Assembly: GCA_014529385.2 (NCBI GenBank)
Contig: CM043960.1
Coordinates: forward strand, 77,835,910-77,899,909
DNA from: Adiantum capillus-veneris
Lineage: Eukaryota > Streptophyta > Polypodiopsida > Polypodiales > Pteridaceae
Direction of reading: 5' to 3'
DNA length: 64,000 bases
Under the pieces are notes generated by a model. It did no database searches, had not been told where the DNA came from, and worked only from the letters and a program-made list of their open reading frames with translations. This document shows positions 23,893-35,640 of the stretch, one piece after another (within the stretch, counting starts at the first letter, position 1; every line of letters starts with the position of its first letter). The translations under genes and the position numbers were made by a program.

Positions 23893-25019
23893 CTTTTTGA
23901 AGTCAGTGGCTTTGAGTTGTAGGTCCCAAAACTTGTCTACATATTTGTAAATGGATTCGTAAGGAGAGAGATTTAAGATTCACCATTTGGTGAGTACTTT
24001 TTCTTTGGCATCAGTGGCCAAAAACTACTTCATAATGGAAGCTCTTAAAGCTTTCCATGTTTGTGGAGCTTCACCATTGGCCCGTAGGCTACACCACCAT
24101 TGCTTGGTAAACTTTTGAAAGTGCATAGCTACATGGTGTAGCTTAGAGGACTCCGTGAAGCCCTCATCTCCAAACGCCGCATTGAATTGTTGGATAAAGG
24201 CCAAGACTTTGTCTGTAGCACCAAAAGTGCCATCATAGGTAAGGAAAGAGATGCTCTTCCCTCCCTCTTTGAATTTCTTGAGCTTGGACAACCTCTTCCA
24301 TCGGCATAGGATTTCCTATGGCCTCTTCTTTTTGATGGTTCAAAGGTTGCACCATCACTTTCTTCAGAAGATGAAGAATTTGAGGAATATGGAGAAGAGG
24401 GTGACCTCTTTCTTGCCTTTTTCTTTCCTTGATCTTCTTTGTCTTCACCATCACTTTCATAAGAGGAAGAGGATGAAGAAGATGGAGAAGAGGGTGTCCT
24501 CTTTCTTGCCTTTTTCTTCTCTTGCTTTTTGTCATCCCTCTTTGAAGTATGGTGTGGAGAATTATGCGATGGTCTTCTCTGTTTTTGAGGTGATGGAGAG
24601 CGTTTGGCCCGCCGTCTTTGTGGAGCCATCTCCACCGAAGTGGCGGGAGACTCCCTTATTTCTCGTTCCTTCGGTGGAGGCTCTTGAGTTCTCCTTTGAG
24701 AAGGAGATGCATCATCAAGGAGCAAATTTCTCAGCCCTTCATAGGGATCCTCTTCTTCTTCCCGAATCGGAGAGAGGCCTCTTTTGGAAGTCTTGCAAGG
24801 AGGCTTCCTAGGTGTTCTCTCGTCATGGTGGGGAGCTTGGATAATCCCATAAGCACGAAGCTGTCGTTGCACTTCACTTTGGAGGGATGGATTGCCCATG
24901 GCTTGTTGAAGCCTAGAAACAAGATAGTTAACAAGCATCGCGACATCATTAGTAGCTTGCTCATTAGCAAAATCAAAGTAATCAACATTAATTTCACTCT
25001 CTTTACTATTGTCAGCCAT
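23893..25019 (-). pseudogene. Chromovirus C: gag
   Basis: Met at 25019. The N terminus has a heptad-like stretch, then a long low-complexity region of Arg/Ser/Pro and two acidic-serine blocks that look like a duplicated segment (KKKARKRTPSSP and KKKARKRSPSSP). After a frame change near 24290 the capsid core follows in 24291-24025 (ISFLTYDGTFGATDKVLAFI, FQKFTKQWWCSL), ending at a stop. More gag text continues to 23892. Confidence 0.75.
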
Positions 25020-25438
25020 TCTAACAACTTTTAGGTGTAAATGTTTTAGGTGTACTTGGGCACTTCAAGCCCTAGTTGCTACTCTTTTTTACCCCTTTAG
25101 AAAAAGCACTCAAGTTACTGTACCCGTGGCTCGAATATCATTACTTGCAAGGAATAGAAGAGAGGGTTGTTCAACACCAAAACAACACCGTCTCCTGTCA
25201 AGATTCTAATAGCTCAAGAGTGATTAATCCGTAGGCAACAAGCCCGTAGGACTCCACTATTAAGACCATAGCTCTCGACGGTGATGCCCCGTTAACTGCA
25301 CAACGGCATGCGCACTGCAAGGCTGAAAAATCCCTATTTTACTTACTCACATGTAATTAATAGTACCAACCATTTATAGCTAGCTTGAGGACCTCCCTTC
25401 TTGAGCAAGAAAAGAGAAACCTTGTGCTCTAATACCAA
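25020..25438 (-). other. 5' leader of chromovirus C with Met-tRNA primer site
   Basis: Non-coding. On the minus strand, directly after the LTR end TGTTACA, comes T and then TGGTATTAGAGCACAAGG (25419-25436). It differs from the usual TGGTATCAGAGC complement of initiator Met-tRNA at one position, as is common in plant LTR elements. Confidence 0.8.
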
Positions 25439-27031
25439 TGTAACATTTAATGGCCTAGTAACATGTGTGTAGCACAAATAACATGAACATAGTGAGCATT
25501 TCATTAGAATAGATTCCTAATGAGATTAACAAGAGTGCTTGGGTGGAGAGAGCAACAAAAAGCATAACACCTAGTTAGATAGCATGAACAATACTTCAAA
25601 AGAGAGAGAAATCAAGCAATAGAAAATAGTTGAGGACCGGATTTGTATGGAGCTGGTCCCCCCTCCAAAAGGCTTTGTATTATGGTTTCTCCCATCAAGA
25701 GAGACATTTTACAATACAATTCTTTGTGTTCCTTCAATACTAGCTAGTTCAATGAAGATGGAAACTTCATGCACTAAGCACAACACTTATCAAACACAAC
25801 ATCAATTCCCTCACGGTTCAAAATCCAAGACCTCACACACCTTCAAAGATGGTGAGAGCTAGCGGGGTATGAGAGTAGATTGAGAGGAAGAAGGAGTATT
25901 CTTACGAGAAAGATGTACATCTCCTCACATAATCACTCACATTAGCATAGCTTAGCTTAGTAATTAGCATGGTAGAGAAGATGAGCATGCATTGAAACTT
26001 GGCTCTTGGTTGGATTTGCATCACAAAGTGAAGAGTTGTTGGTGTATGCCTCCCTTCTCACAAGCTTGGAGTAGGTGGTAAGCTTTCCATTAAAGCTTGA
26101 GAAGGAGAGAGAGTCTTCTTTACTTCACACATGACATTGTGTGAGTGTGTGTGTGTGATAATGCCTTGCAAAAATCAGCCCCCTCTCTCTCTCTTGGTCG
26201 ACCTCCCTTGCTAATTGCTCATGCTACAGCCCTATTGAACCTCCCTAGGCCAAGCCAATGGAAATTAAGCAGCATAAGTGATAGCCTTCTGACATGTGTC
26301 CCCCTTTCCCCTTTTGTGAGAGCTTTAGGTAATTAATAAATGCAACTAAACTCTCCTTGGACCCCTTTGCCTCCTCGCCAATAGGAATCAGGCAAACCAT
26401 TGGGCTATTGAATGCTCATTGGTCCCCTTGGGAGACTGTCCAATAGTCTTCTAGAGAGCTTAACTCCTACTGGTTATTTTATAAGCGTTTTTAAATTAAT
26501 GAAACTAGATTTACTCTAGCCTAATTCTCATTGTTCCACCTCCAAGGCCATCCAATAGGATTTGAGTACACCTTGTGGGCATCCGGGCTAGGGAGCTGAC
26601 ATGTGTCCCTCTTTCCCCTTGTGTACAAATGAAGCTTGTGAGTGTGTGTGGGTGTTTCTCTGTCATCCCCTACTTCTTGGGCTCTCCCCCCCTATGTAGG
26701 GCTTGGCAAAGACTTTTTGGGACACACACAAAGCATCCAATCCCCCTAATGTTTGACCTTTGGACACAACCTTTGAATTTTGGAACCTTAGCATTTTGGA
26801 AGTCTTAATGGACTAAATCTTAGGGTCTTTTGAGTCCATTGTTGCACATAGCTCTTTTGCAGATGGACCCCCCTTTCGATCCCTATTTTCCCTTCTTTGG
26901 ATCCCTATTGTTTCCGGTCTGCTAGCTTAACCAATATTATAGCTTTTTCTCCCCTGGCACTTCCCCATATTATATGATCAGTTTAACATGAGAAAATCAT
27001 TTAGGAGAATTATATATTGATTACTATGACA
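25439..27031 (-). repeat. 5' LTR of chromovirus C (complete, ~1.6 kb)
   Basis: On the plus strand it begins TGTAACATT beside the primer site and ends TATGACA, giving TG...CA ends in both orientations. The last 770 bp match the truncated left LTR. The remainder has no second copy here. No gene is seen inside. Confidence 0.8.
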
Positions 27032-27039
27032 CTATTTTT

Positions 27040-29490
27040 TGTTATTTTTGCATGTATACCATTGTATCTTCTTGTCCAAATGTTTAATTGATTTCAAATT
27101 TTAACAAAAACTAAGATTTTTGTGCTTGTATGCATGCAGAGGCAATTTGTGCCCTTGTCATGAATACTAATGCTTGCTCCCAAAACATCAATGGAGTTGG
27201 TGCTAGTCACCATCCATTGGTGGTGCAGGGTAAAACAACAAAGTTTTCAATAAAGGTAAGCGCAAGGCTAGTGGTAAGGTGCCAAGGACCGAATGGGAAT
27301 TTGCAAGAATGTTAGATCATTTATAAACTGGCATTTCAAGTTATGTGGCAGAGAAAAATCAAGAGGTGCACCTCGTATTAGCGAGCACCTCCTTGGGTCA
27401 GGAAATGGAACAACTAATAGGCAAAATTGAGGTAGATGTAATGGGATAAACCATGAGAATGCTACAAAATTCTTGAGAGAGTTATTAGGAGGTGTATCCA
27501 ATGCAAAGAAACCTAGAATACGAACTCCAAGAATTGTGTCTTTAGAGCATCAATGTAGTGTTGCCTCTACACAAGGCAAACAAAATAGTGGTGCACCCTC
27601 CATGCCAGCCACTACACACACACAAAGAGGTAGTACTCAATATGGGTTGCTTGAGTACGAGTCTAGAAGGTTTAGAGCAAGGTAGGTAAGTCTTGACTAG
27701 AGCTTTTGATCAATTGCTCTTAAAGAGGCATAATCAGCTCTTGCGCAAGCTATTTACTTTACATGTGGTTCTATGTTGATGGTAATACGAGAGCCATGGA
27801 AGCATACATGGAAGAAGATTGTTGAGTATGGTGCTATTTTTTCCCCTCCATCATATTATCAAATGCACACAACATTATTAGATAAATGTTTTGTCGACAC
27901 CCAAAAGGAAGTTGACAGATTGATCCTAAAATCAATTGATCAAACAAGATTCACTATAGTCATTGTGATGGTGGTCAAATGTTCAACATAGGCCATTAAT
28001 TAATGTGATGATACTTAGTCCTTGAGGGGAGTGCTTCATTAAAGTAGTGGACAACTCATGTGAGATTATGTCACGGAGCTACATAGCTAATATCATAGCA
28101 GAGAAAATTCATCAAATAGGTGCCCCCAACGTAGTACAAGTGATCATGGACAATGCAAAAAAATTCAGAGCAATTGGTTGACCCTTGGAGGAGTGATTTC
28201 ATAGCTTTCACACATTTGGTTGCAATGCACACGACTTGAATCTTGTGTTGCAAGATTGTTATAAGAAAGATGACATTGATTGGTTCAAAAGCATTATAGA
28301 CACATTAAGAAAGGTGGTGAAATTTATTTTGAAGAGACAATGTGACATTGGATATGTATCAACAATGTATGTCCACAAAGTTAAAGCTCTGTGCAAAACA
28401 AAGTTTTGTACAAACTTCTATATTATGGAAAGTCTATTGCAAAAGAAAAAAATGCTATCTAAGAGAAAGTTGGTGTGCTTCTTTCCGTGAGTGGAAAGTT
28501 GAGCAACCAAAAAGATTAAAAACAAAGGTTAGGTCTTCAAAAGTCCTTATTGATGACATACGTTTTTGGTCTGATTTTGGTGATACTACTTAGTAATGAT
28601 GATATCCTTGCGACAATTTGACCTTAAGTTACCTAATATAGAGAAGTTATGCATGGGTTGGTATACTGTTCAAGAGAGTTTGAAATCTCGTTTGGAGCCT
28701 ACAAATTGTTTGATTAAGGCTTGGAATGCACCATTCAATAAAGCTAAAAGGGATATCTCAAATAAGTACATACATGCTCAATGGTTCAGTGTGCACAATC
28801 CATTGCACAATGTTGCTTTATTGCTTGCTCCAGAGTATTAGAACATGGACTGGGATGAATTGGATAGAGAGGTGATTGAAGACATGGTCGCTAATTTCTA
28901 CAAAAATGTAGATGTTCAAGCTCAAGCCATCTCTGACCTGAGGAAGTATAGGTTAAAGGATGGCCTTTCTATTCATGAGTTTGTTCAGAACCTTGCATCA
29001 CAATAGCCAGCATGAAGGTGGTGGCTCATATATAGTGCTTTAGTACCGGCGTCATAAAAGTTTTCTATTACTTACAACTCTAGCTCCAAGAAAATTGGAT
29101 TACTTACAACTATGTGCACTCGACTATTTGCAATTGCCTTCAAAAAATTATGCCACAAAATTGGTATACTTGTATTGCAATTATAGGCTCCTTAATAAGA
29201 CTTAATAAAAAGAGTATGAAGAAGACAAACCATGGTGGGCTATGGATAACATTTGAAGATGACCAATAGCTAATGGAAGAGGTGATGATAGAATAACTAG
29301 AACTTCATGAGGTTGGTGGACATACTTTGTTTGAACTAGATGAAAATCGTGAGGTGGATGATTGTCCTCCGATGCAACAAAGGAGACTATTGCAGAGCAA
29401 TGATGTAAACATAGATAGCATTGTAGGTTAACAATATAGTGGGATGCAAAATAAGTTTAAGTACATTTACAAGGACAAGTGACAACACAT
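27040..29490 (+). pseudogene. hAT-type (DUF659) transposase pseudogene
   Basis: A plus-strand transposase relic read across several frames. 27773-28250 carries the DUF659 signature: KEVDRLILKSIDQTRFTIV, HRPLINVMILSP, ECFIKVVDNS, APNVVQVIMDNAK and FGCNAHDLNLVLQDCYKK. 28236-28990 continues with hAT-like text (IIDTLRKVVKFILKRQ, WFSVHNPLHNVALLLAPEY, AISDLRKYRLKDGLSIHEF). Around 29110-29230 the end of the dimerisation region can be read (ATKLVYLYCNYRLLNK). More than ten stops and shifts make it non-functional. I could not identify its terminal inverted repeats. Confidence 0.7.
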
Positions 29491-29502
29491 TTAAACTTGT
29501 AT

Positions 29503-29731
29503 TGTTACCATATACATGTGTTAGTGATGTGTGAGAACACACTTAGGACCGCCAGGGCATTTTTTCCCTCGCTAGGAGGTTTTTTTCCCCGTGCATTGTA
29601 TGTACGCCCATCACTCTAGGGCTATCTTATATTTCCATTTCACACTAAGTAATACACTCTCTGCTATGTGTCTTGAGCTTCCTTCATCTTCTCTAAGATG
29701 TGTGTGTTTTCTTGCAACCCTAATTCCAACA
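29503..29731 (+). repeat. 5' LTR of copia D
   Basis: 229 bp with TG...CA ends. The primer site TGGTATGAGAGC begins two bases after it at 29734. The first ~46 bp recur at 34848. Confidence 0.82.
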
Positions 29732-29733
29732 AG

Positions 29734-29745
29734 TGGTATGAGAGC
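29734..29745 (+). promoter_or_regulatory. Met-tRNA primer-binding site of copia D
   Basis: TGGTATGAGAGC, one base different from the canonical TGGTATCAGAGC initiator Met-tRNA site. Confidence 0.85.
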
Positions 29746-30087
29746 AACTTGCATCCTCCCAGGGCTTAGTCGCCAACAGCTCCAGCACATGCTTGCTCAC
29801 TTTCTTTGATTTTTGTGATCTTTGGCAAGCGTCAGTAGGTCGACAAATACTTGGAGTGAACTCATCAAGCTCGCTCTGCTCAAATTTTGATTTGGGCTCA
29901 TTTCGGCCTCCATTTCCACTATAGGCAGCACTGCACATGCAATTTCATCATTTTGTACAGAATTTCTCTCAGTGCCATTTTTTGCATAAAAGGTCCCATA
30001 CACTCTTCTACGATCTGTGCTATATAGCACATGTTGTTCCCACCTTGTTTCTCCTCTTTTTGGTTTTCACATCAGGTGAAAAATTCT

Positions 30088-31110
30088 CCATGGTTAACAA
30101 CAACAAAGATGTGTTCAAGATGTTCGTTGTGCTGCTGAGAAAAGATTGGATGGGGAAAATTACCCTATGTGGGCTTACATGATGCAACATGTCCTTGTGT
30201 CAAAGGGCGTTTGGAATGTTTTGTAGTGCATTGATGTACATCCTAGTTTTGAAGATGTAGGCAATGTTGAGGATGTTGCAGGTTCTGGTGGCAAAATTGT
30301 TGCTGCTAGAGCTGTTTTGCCTACGGCTGAGCAAGCTCCTTGGGATGTAAAAGATTCGTAGGCTCATGCTTTGATTGTGTTTTCTGTGAAGTTCACTATT
30401 ACTCCTCACATTCATTCAACAAAATCTGCAAAACAGGCTTGGGATATTCTAGCTAGTCTTTATGCAAGTCGTAATGAGGCAAAAATTTCATTGTTACGTA
30501 AAGAGATGGAGTCAAAGATTATGCATGAGGAAGATGATATGGACACTTTCCTTGCTTGTGTCAAGGATACAAATGAGCAACTTATTTTTGCAGGCGAAGT
30601 CATTTTTTACAATTCTCTTGTGCAGAATGTTCTTGATGCTTTTCTAGATTCTTACTAGACTTTTGCTAGTACTTGGAGACTAATGACCCAAGGAAATTCA
30701 GAAGTTGTCAAATTTGATGTATTATGCACATTGTTCTTGCAAGAGTCACTTTCCAGAAAAATGAGGACTAGACAGCATGCAGTTGAAGAGGCCTTTATTA
30801 GTGCTAAAAAAAAGGTGGTAACAGTAATGTGATCACTTCTCATGGTTCTTCTACAAGTGGAAAATCATATGTTCCTAATGCTTTTGCTAGCAGAAATTTG
30901 TCTGGGAATTCTGGTGAAAAGTTCAAAAAGAAGATGCGTTGCCATTATTATAAAGCTAGTGATCATTTGATTAAGCAGTGTCCTAAGTTGAAGGACAAAG
31001 AGGCTAAGAAGAAAGAGGCTGGTTCCTAATACTGGTTCCACTACAAATGCAGCTATGTTGAGTCTTTTGTGAAAGGATATTGTGATGCTGATGTTGATGC
31101 AAAATAGTCT
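30088..31110 (+). pseudogene. Copia D: gag remnant
   Basis: The N terminus MVNNNKDVFKMFVVLLRKD near 30088 is followed, in other frames, by MWAYMMQHVLVSKGVW, then 30371-30658 (STKSAKQAWDILASLY, EDDMDTFLACVKDTNEQL), the copia gag (UBN2-like) pattern. A zinc knuckle near 30930 reads CHYYKASDHLIKQC, with its second Cys replaced by Tyr. At least four stops or shifts are present. Confidence 0.75.
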
Positions 31111-31155
31111 TTTAGTGCATAGTTCACTTATGATCCTTTTTTCCATGATGCATGT

Positions 31156-31699
31156 TTGTTAGTTGCTGCGGATGATCATGTGTGGTACTTTGACAGTAGT
31201 GCTACAAAGCAGATTACCTCTCATCATGACTTGTTTACCTCTCTCAAGGATGTCCCTCATGAGAATTCAGTCACTTGTGCCAACACTGCCTCTTATCCGA
31301 TCAAGGGAGCTAGGAAGATTGTGTTACTATTGCAAGTGGAAGTTCTTTCACACTTGTTAATGCACTTTATGTACCTCGGATCAAGAAGAATATTTTTTTT
31401 GTATATCTGCACTTGCTAGACTTATACTTGTAGTCAAATTTTTGGATGACAGATGTACAGTACATGATCTCAGTTTTGGTGATGAAATTGTTGCATCTGG
31501 CATTTTATGTCGTGGGTTGTGTAAGATCACTTTGTATGACAAGTGTGGACAGAATTTAGCAAATACAGTTGTGGATTCTAAGGCTATTTCAAATCTCGTT
31601 TCAGATACAAAATTTTCGCAAGCACGTTTTGGACATTTGAATTTTGCTAGTTTGCTTTGTTTACAAAAATCCCTGGGAGATCACCTAATAAAAATGTAA
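31156..31699 (+). pseudogene. Copia D: protease and pre-integrase remnant
   Basis: 31156-31419 carries WYFDSSATKQITSHHDLF, the copia protease active-site region with Asp-Ser-Ser for Asp-Ser-Gly. 31442-31699 continues with the linker and FGHLNFASL, the start of the integrase zinc-binding domain. The text is then interrupted by a MITE. Confidence 0.72.
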
Positions 31700-31701
31700 C
31701 C

Positions 31702-31842
31702 TATCATGTGAGTTCAATAGAAGGGTATTATTTTTTCAAATTTGAAAAAAACTTACAGATTTTAAAAGAAAAGGGTACATTACATTCTTAACAAAATTTA
31801 TAGATAAGGGGTTTTACAAACATGCCTTGAACGCACGTGATA
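31702..31842. mobile_element. MITE 1 inside copia D
   Basis: 141 bp, starting TATCATGTGAGTTCAA and ending TTGAACGCACGTGATA, imperfect inverted copies of each other. It interrupts the integrase text of copia D. It shares only its ends with the element at 34331, so both probably used the same transposase. Target duplication is unclear. Confidence 0.72.
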
Positions 31843-32395
31843 TGGTAGTTTTACACATAGTGAACCTCTCGAGGAAAAAATCTAATATGGTTGTTTCTTT
31901 GCTGCCTCTTGAAGCACCTGACAAACATGTTTGTGAATGCTATATTTTGGGTAAGATGTAGCGTTCAAAGTTTCCAAAGGATGGTTTAGTTAGGGCCACA
32001 TGTAGGTTGCAGCTTGTGCATAGTGATGTTTGTGGGCCCATGGAAACTCTGTCCTTGGAAAATTACCTTTACTTCATGACTTTCATTGATGATTACTCCA
32101 AGCATGCATGGGTATATCCACTTAAAGAGTCTTCCAAAGTATTCACGTGCTTCAAACAATTTCTGGCTATGGTTGAAAATGTCTCAAAATGTACTATGGG
32201 CACCCTCCATTCCAATCAAGGGGGGCCGTATATGTCTCATGAATTTAATGCATTTCTGGCTAGTTGTGGGATAAAACACCAATGTACATTGCCTTATACG
32301 CCTCAACAAAATGGTGTTGTTGACAGGAAAAACAGGTCACTTACGAAAATGGCACAATGTATGTTCAAAAGTCAAGTTTTGTAGCATTTTTTTTG
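31843..32395 (+). pseudogene. Copia D: integrase core remnant
   Basis: 32007-32384 carries the core: HSDVCGPMETLS (first Asp kept), MTFIDDYSKHAWVYPLK, then LHSNQGGPY where the second catalytic Asp has become Asn, and TPQQNGVVDRKNRS where the catalytic Glu has become Asp. Two of three catalytic residues are therefore changed. Confidence 0.8.
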
Positions 32396-34330
32396 GCTTG
32401 AGGCCATCATGTTTGCCACTTATGTACTTAACAAGTGTCCTACAAAATCATTGCAGTCTATAACTCCATATGAAGCATTTCATGATAGAAAGCCTTCTAT
32501 TGAGCACATGCATGTTTTTCGCTATTTGGCATATTCTTTGGTGCCACAAACACAGTGTAGAAAATTGGATGATAACACTGTCAAATGTATTTTTTGTTGG
32601 TTATATTGTTGAAAGCAAAGTTTACAAGTTGTATCATCCACAAACAAAGCGTATCTTGGTCTCAGGAGATGTCGTCTTTGTGGAAGATTCTGTTCATCCC
32701 TTGCTGTCATGTACTAGAGACAATATTGTAAGCTCACAAGACATTTATGACACTTTGTTCCCTTTTTTCAGTGGTGGAAGTTTGAATGTAAATTCCAATG
32801 AGGCAAATGTACAGCCTATGGGGGTTTTTGAAAATGTTACAGATCAGCCTATTACTGATGCAGATGTACATGATGTACTTGATGAGGAAAGGGTTGAGAA
32901 TAGGCTAGAGGTATGCCTAAATGGCTAGTGCATACTTTACATGATAATAAATTGGATGCACCTTTGTCTAGTCGTACTCGTTCATTCTCTCACCATGAAT
33001 CTTATGCATCAGATTGTTATGCTTTGGTTGTGTCTAGCTTATGTGGTGTTGAGGAACCTCTATCTTTCTATGAAGTACATAATTCAAAAAATTGGATGGC
33101 TTCCATGTAATCTGAATATGATGCACTTATAGAAAATGACACATGGACTTTATGTGATTTGCCTCCTGGCAAAAATGCCATTGGTACAAAGCAGGTTTAC
33201 AAGTTGAAATGCAAGCCGGATGGTGAGATTGATCGCTATAAGAGTCAACTTGTTGCGAAGGGTTATGCACAACAAAAAGGCATAGTTATGAAGAGACTTT
33301 TTTTCCCAGTTGTTGTATGACTATTGTGCATTTTCTACGTGCATTAATAGCTCTTTTTGGTTAAGATGTACATCGGTCATACGTTGTTACTTCTTTCTTG
33401 AATGGTGACATATTTGAGGAAGTTTATGTAACGTAGCCTCGTGGTTTTGTCATTAAAGGGCAGGAAGATAAATTGTGCAAATGTAAGAAAGCTTTTTATG
33501 GGTTGAAGCAATCTCCTCACATTTGCTATGATAATTAAGAGTGACACTCATTTGGTCAAATGAGGCTTTCGTAACAGTCCAACAAAAAGCACATTGTATG
33601 TAAAGCGTGAGGGTGATGTACTTCTCATTGTCATTCTCTATGTGGGTGATTTGCTGATCACTAACCAAATGAGAGACATATTGCTAAATTTGAGGCTGAT
33701 TTGAATGCTACTATCAAGATGAAAGATTTGGGGCTGTCACATCATTACTTGGGTATACAGTTTAAGTAGTGTGATGGTGGTATTGCCTTGTGTCAAACAA
33801 GTTACATAGAGACATTGTATGTAAGTTTGGACTTGAGGGTTGCAAACCTATTGCCACTCTTACGAAAACAGGTTGAAATTGATTCTTCATGATTCTCGTG
33901 ATCATGCCAATGTCACTCTTTACCAAATATTGTTGGTAGCCTCATTTTTGTATGCAACATGAGGCCGGATATTTCTTTTGCAGTCTCATAGATCAACACA
34001 TTTATGCATAGCCCAAGGTCTAAGAATTGGTAGGCTATCAAGAGGATTTTTGGCTACTTGAGTGGCACTTTACATCTTGGCTTGTTTTATCCCAAGGGGG
34101 GATCATTTTCGCCAGATTTACATGCTTTTTTGGACTCATATTGGGCTGGTTGTTTTGACATGCGAGTGTCCACAAGTGGTTTTTGTCTCATGCATGGCAA
34201 CTCATGTATCTCATGGTTGAGAAAGAAGTAGCTTACTATGGCCACTTCCAGTTGTGAGGTTGAGTAAAAGTAGTCTTCATAGCTACTACGCCTTATGGCC
34301 CAGGGCGGTCACTTTTTAGAATGTGTATGA
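32396..34330 (+). pseudogene. Copia D: integrase tail and reverse transcriptase remnant
   Basis: 32409-32928 holds the integrase-RT linker (MFATYVLNKCPTKSLQSITP, KVYKLYHPQTKRILVSGDV). From 33120 copia RT text can be followed through many frames: ENDTWTLCDLPPGKNAIGTK, VYKLKCKPDGEIDRYK, LVAKGYAQQKG, then ILYVGDLLIT, where the catalytic YVDD has become YVGD. Stops are frequent. There is a deletion-like gap before the RNase H. Confidence 0.75.
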
Positions 34331-34485
34331 TATCACGTGAGTTAACCGAAGAGGATTATTAAAAGACCAAAATGTATAAAAATGTATACATACAGAGGGG
34401 GGTGGGGGTTTTTAAAATAGGCTCACAGTGTAATTATAGTATGTATATTGGGGTATTATTAATTACCTCTTGAACGCACGTGATA
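34331..34485. mobile_element. MITE 2 inside copia D
   Basis: 155 bp from TATCACGTGAGTTAAC to TTGAACGCACGTGATA. The ends match MITE 1 in both orientation and sequence, while the centre (with a G-rich run) differs. Confidence 0.72.
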
Positions 34486-34728
34486 TAGGGGTCTTTTGAT
34501 AAGTGACTACCCCAGGCCTTATGGTTGATTTGGTTGTTGGATAGGATACTACCAACACTATCTATTGCAAGGAACCCATTTTTTCATGCTCGCACAAAGT
34601 ACATTGAGGTGCACTACCACTATGTCAGGGAGAGGCTCTTATCAGGAGAGATTAGCTTGTCTTATATGCCAACACAGGACAACCTTGCAGATCTTTTCAC
34701 AAAGGCATTGTCTCATGAGAAGTTTTAA
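34486..34728 (+). pseudogene. Copia D: RNase H end
   Basis: 34525-34728 reads FFHARTKYIEVHYHYVRERL and PTQDNLADLFTKAL, the C terminus of copia RNase H. It ends ~120 bp before the 3' LTR start. Confidence 0.8.
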
Positions 34729-34847
34729 GCTTTCTGCAAAGGTTTGGGATTCCTCTCCTTTGTGGACTGATCGTGCCCTCAGGACATGGCACTTCCCTTT
34801 ACTCTATGTGCTAGCTCTCGTTCACTGCATCACTCCTAGGGAGAATT

Positions 34848-34893
34848 TGTTACCATATACATGTGGTAGTGATGTGTGTGAACACACTTACCA
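34848..34893 (+). repeat. 3' LTR remnant of copia D
   Basis: Starts TGTTACCATATACATGTG after a purine tract and matches the first ~46 bp of the 5' LTR, then diverges 20 bp before the CACTA element. Confidence 0.75.
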
Positions 34894-34912
34894 ATAAAAC
34901 ATTACCTTGATG

Positions 34913-34925
34913 CACTACAAGAGGT
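34913..34925 (+). repeat. CACTA left terminal inverted repeat
   Basis: CACTACAAGAGGT, 12 of 13 bases identical to the inverted right end. Preceded by the ATG target duplication. Confidence 0.9.
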
Positions 34926-34978
34926 TGTGTGCACTTGTGACGTTGTTAGCAAGGGAAATACATTGGGTTTTTATACTC

Positions 34979-35170
34979 CCCGACGTCGCTAAGACCGTCG
35001 CTAACAGCGTCTACACGAGAACGTCTCTATGAGCGTTGCTATAAGCGTCGCTATAGCCGTCGCTATATAGCAACGCCTATAGCGATGATCATAGCGACGT
35101 CTACAGGCCACCTATAGCGACGTTTATAGCGACGCTACAGAGCCTTATATAGCGACGCTCATAGCAACGT
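34979..35170. repeat. CACTA left subterminal repeats
   Basis: About a dozen copies, in both orientations, of a ~10-bp unit like ATAGCGACGT / GCGTCGCTAT. Such arrays are binding sites for the element's TnpA-type protein in known CACTA transposons. Two copies recur near the right end at 47684-47700. Confidence 0.85.
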
Positions 35171-35640
35171 CCGAGAGAAATTATTTTTGGTGGCAGGACA
35201 TTGAATGCCCTGCCACCCATCAACCATATTGAATGTTTCAATAATTGAGTAAACCTAAATTAATCCAAGATAAGCCCAGATTCACCTTTGAAAGAAAGTG
35301 CAAGCTTAGATATAGACCCAAAGTAGTCACCCACAAGACAATATAACCATTAGCTCCATCATCCATAGTATTGTTTGCAGAATAAAGATACAAAACTGAC
35401 AAAAGTAAATTGATGAAAGTAAATCAATGACAATTGTACACATCATAGGCAAAATCACTTGATTGTTAAACTTTGCAAATGTAATAGTTATGTACAACAC
35501 CATTTTCATTATTGAAAAAATATACATGGTTTTCCAATAGTTACAAAAAGATGTATAAACGTCATCTCATGATACATATGCTATGACAAAAGGAAACTAA
35601 TGCTATCTAGCTATGGCTAGATTGATGTCGTCTAATCAGA
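35171..35640. other. CACTA internal non-coding DNA
   Basis: No gene seen. It contains a short perfect hairpin, GGTGGCAGG...CCTGCCACC (35189-35217), right beside the subterminal repeats. Confidence 0.5.

Larger units (their letters stand above)
18954..27031 (-). mobile_element. Ty3/gypsy chromovirus C
   Basis: Minus-strand Ty3 element with gag, protease, RT, RNase H, integrase and a C-terminal chromodomain, the hallmark of chromoviruses. The right LTR (25439-27031) looks complete. The left LTR keeps only 751 bp. The primer site next to the right LTR matches initiator Met-tRNA. The coding region has several frame changes and stops, so it is dead. Confidence 0.87.
29503..34893 (+). mobile_element. 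Ty1/copia retrotransposon D (old)
   Basis: Plus-strand copia element. The 5' LTR 29503-29731 begins TGTTACCATATACATG. The same start recurs at 34848, right after a purine tract AGGGAGAATT. The Met-tRNA primer site follows the 5' LTR. Gag, protease, integrase, RT and RNase H remnants are in the copia order. Catalytic residues of protease, integrase and RT are all changed, and two MITEs have inserted. The 3' LTR is cut after ~46 bp. Confidence 0.85.

Noticed and set aside
34894-34912. Remainder of the copia D 3' LTR between 34894 and the CACTA end
   Set aside because: It does not match the 5' LTR, and the DNA right of the CACTA element does not resume it either.
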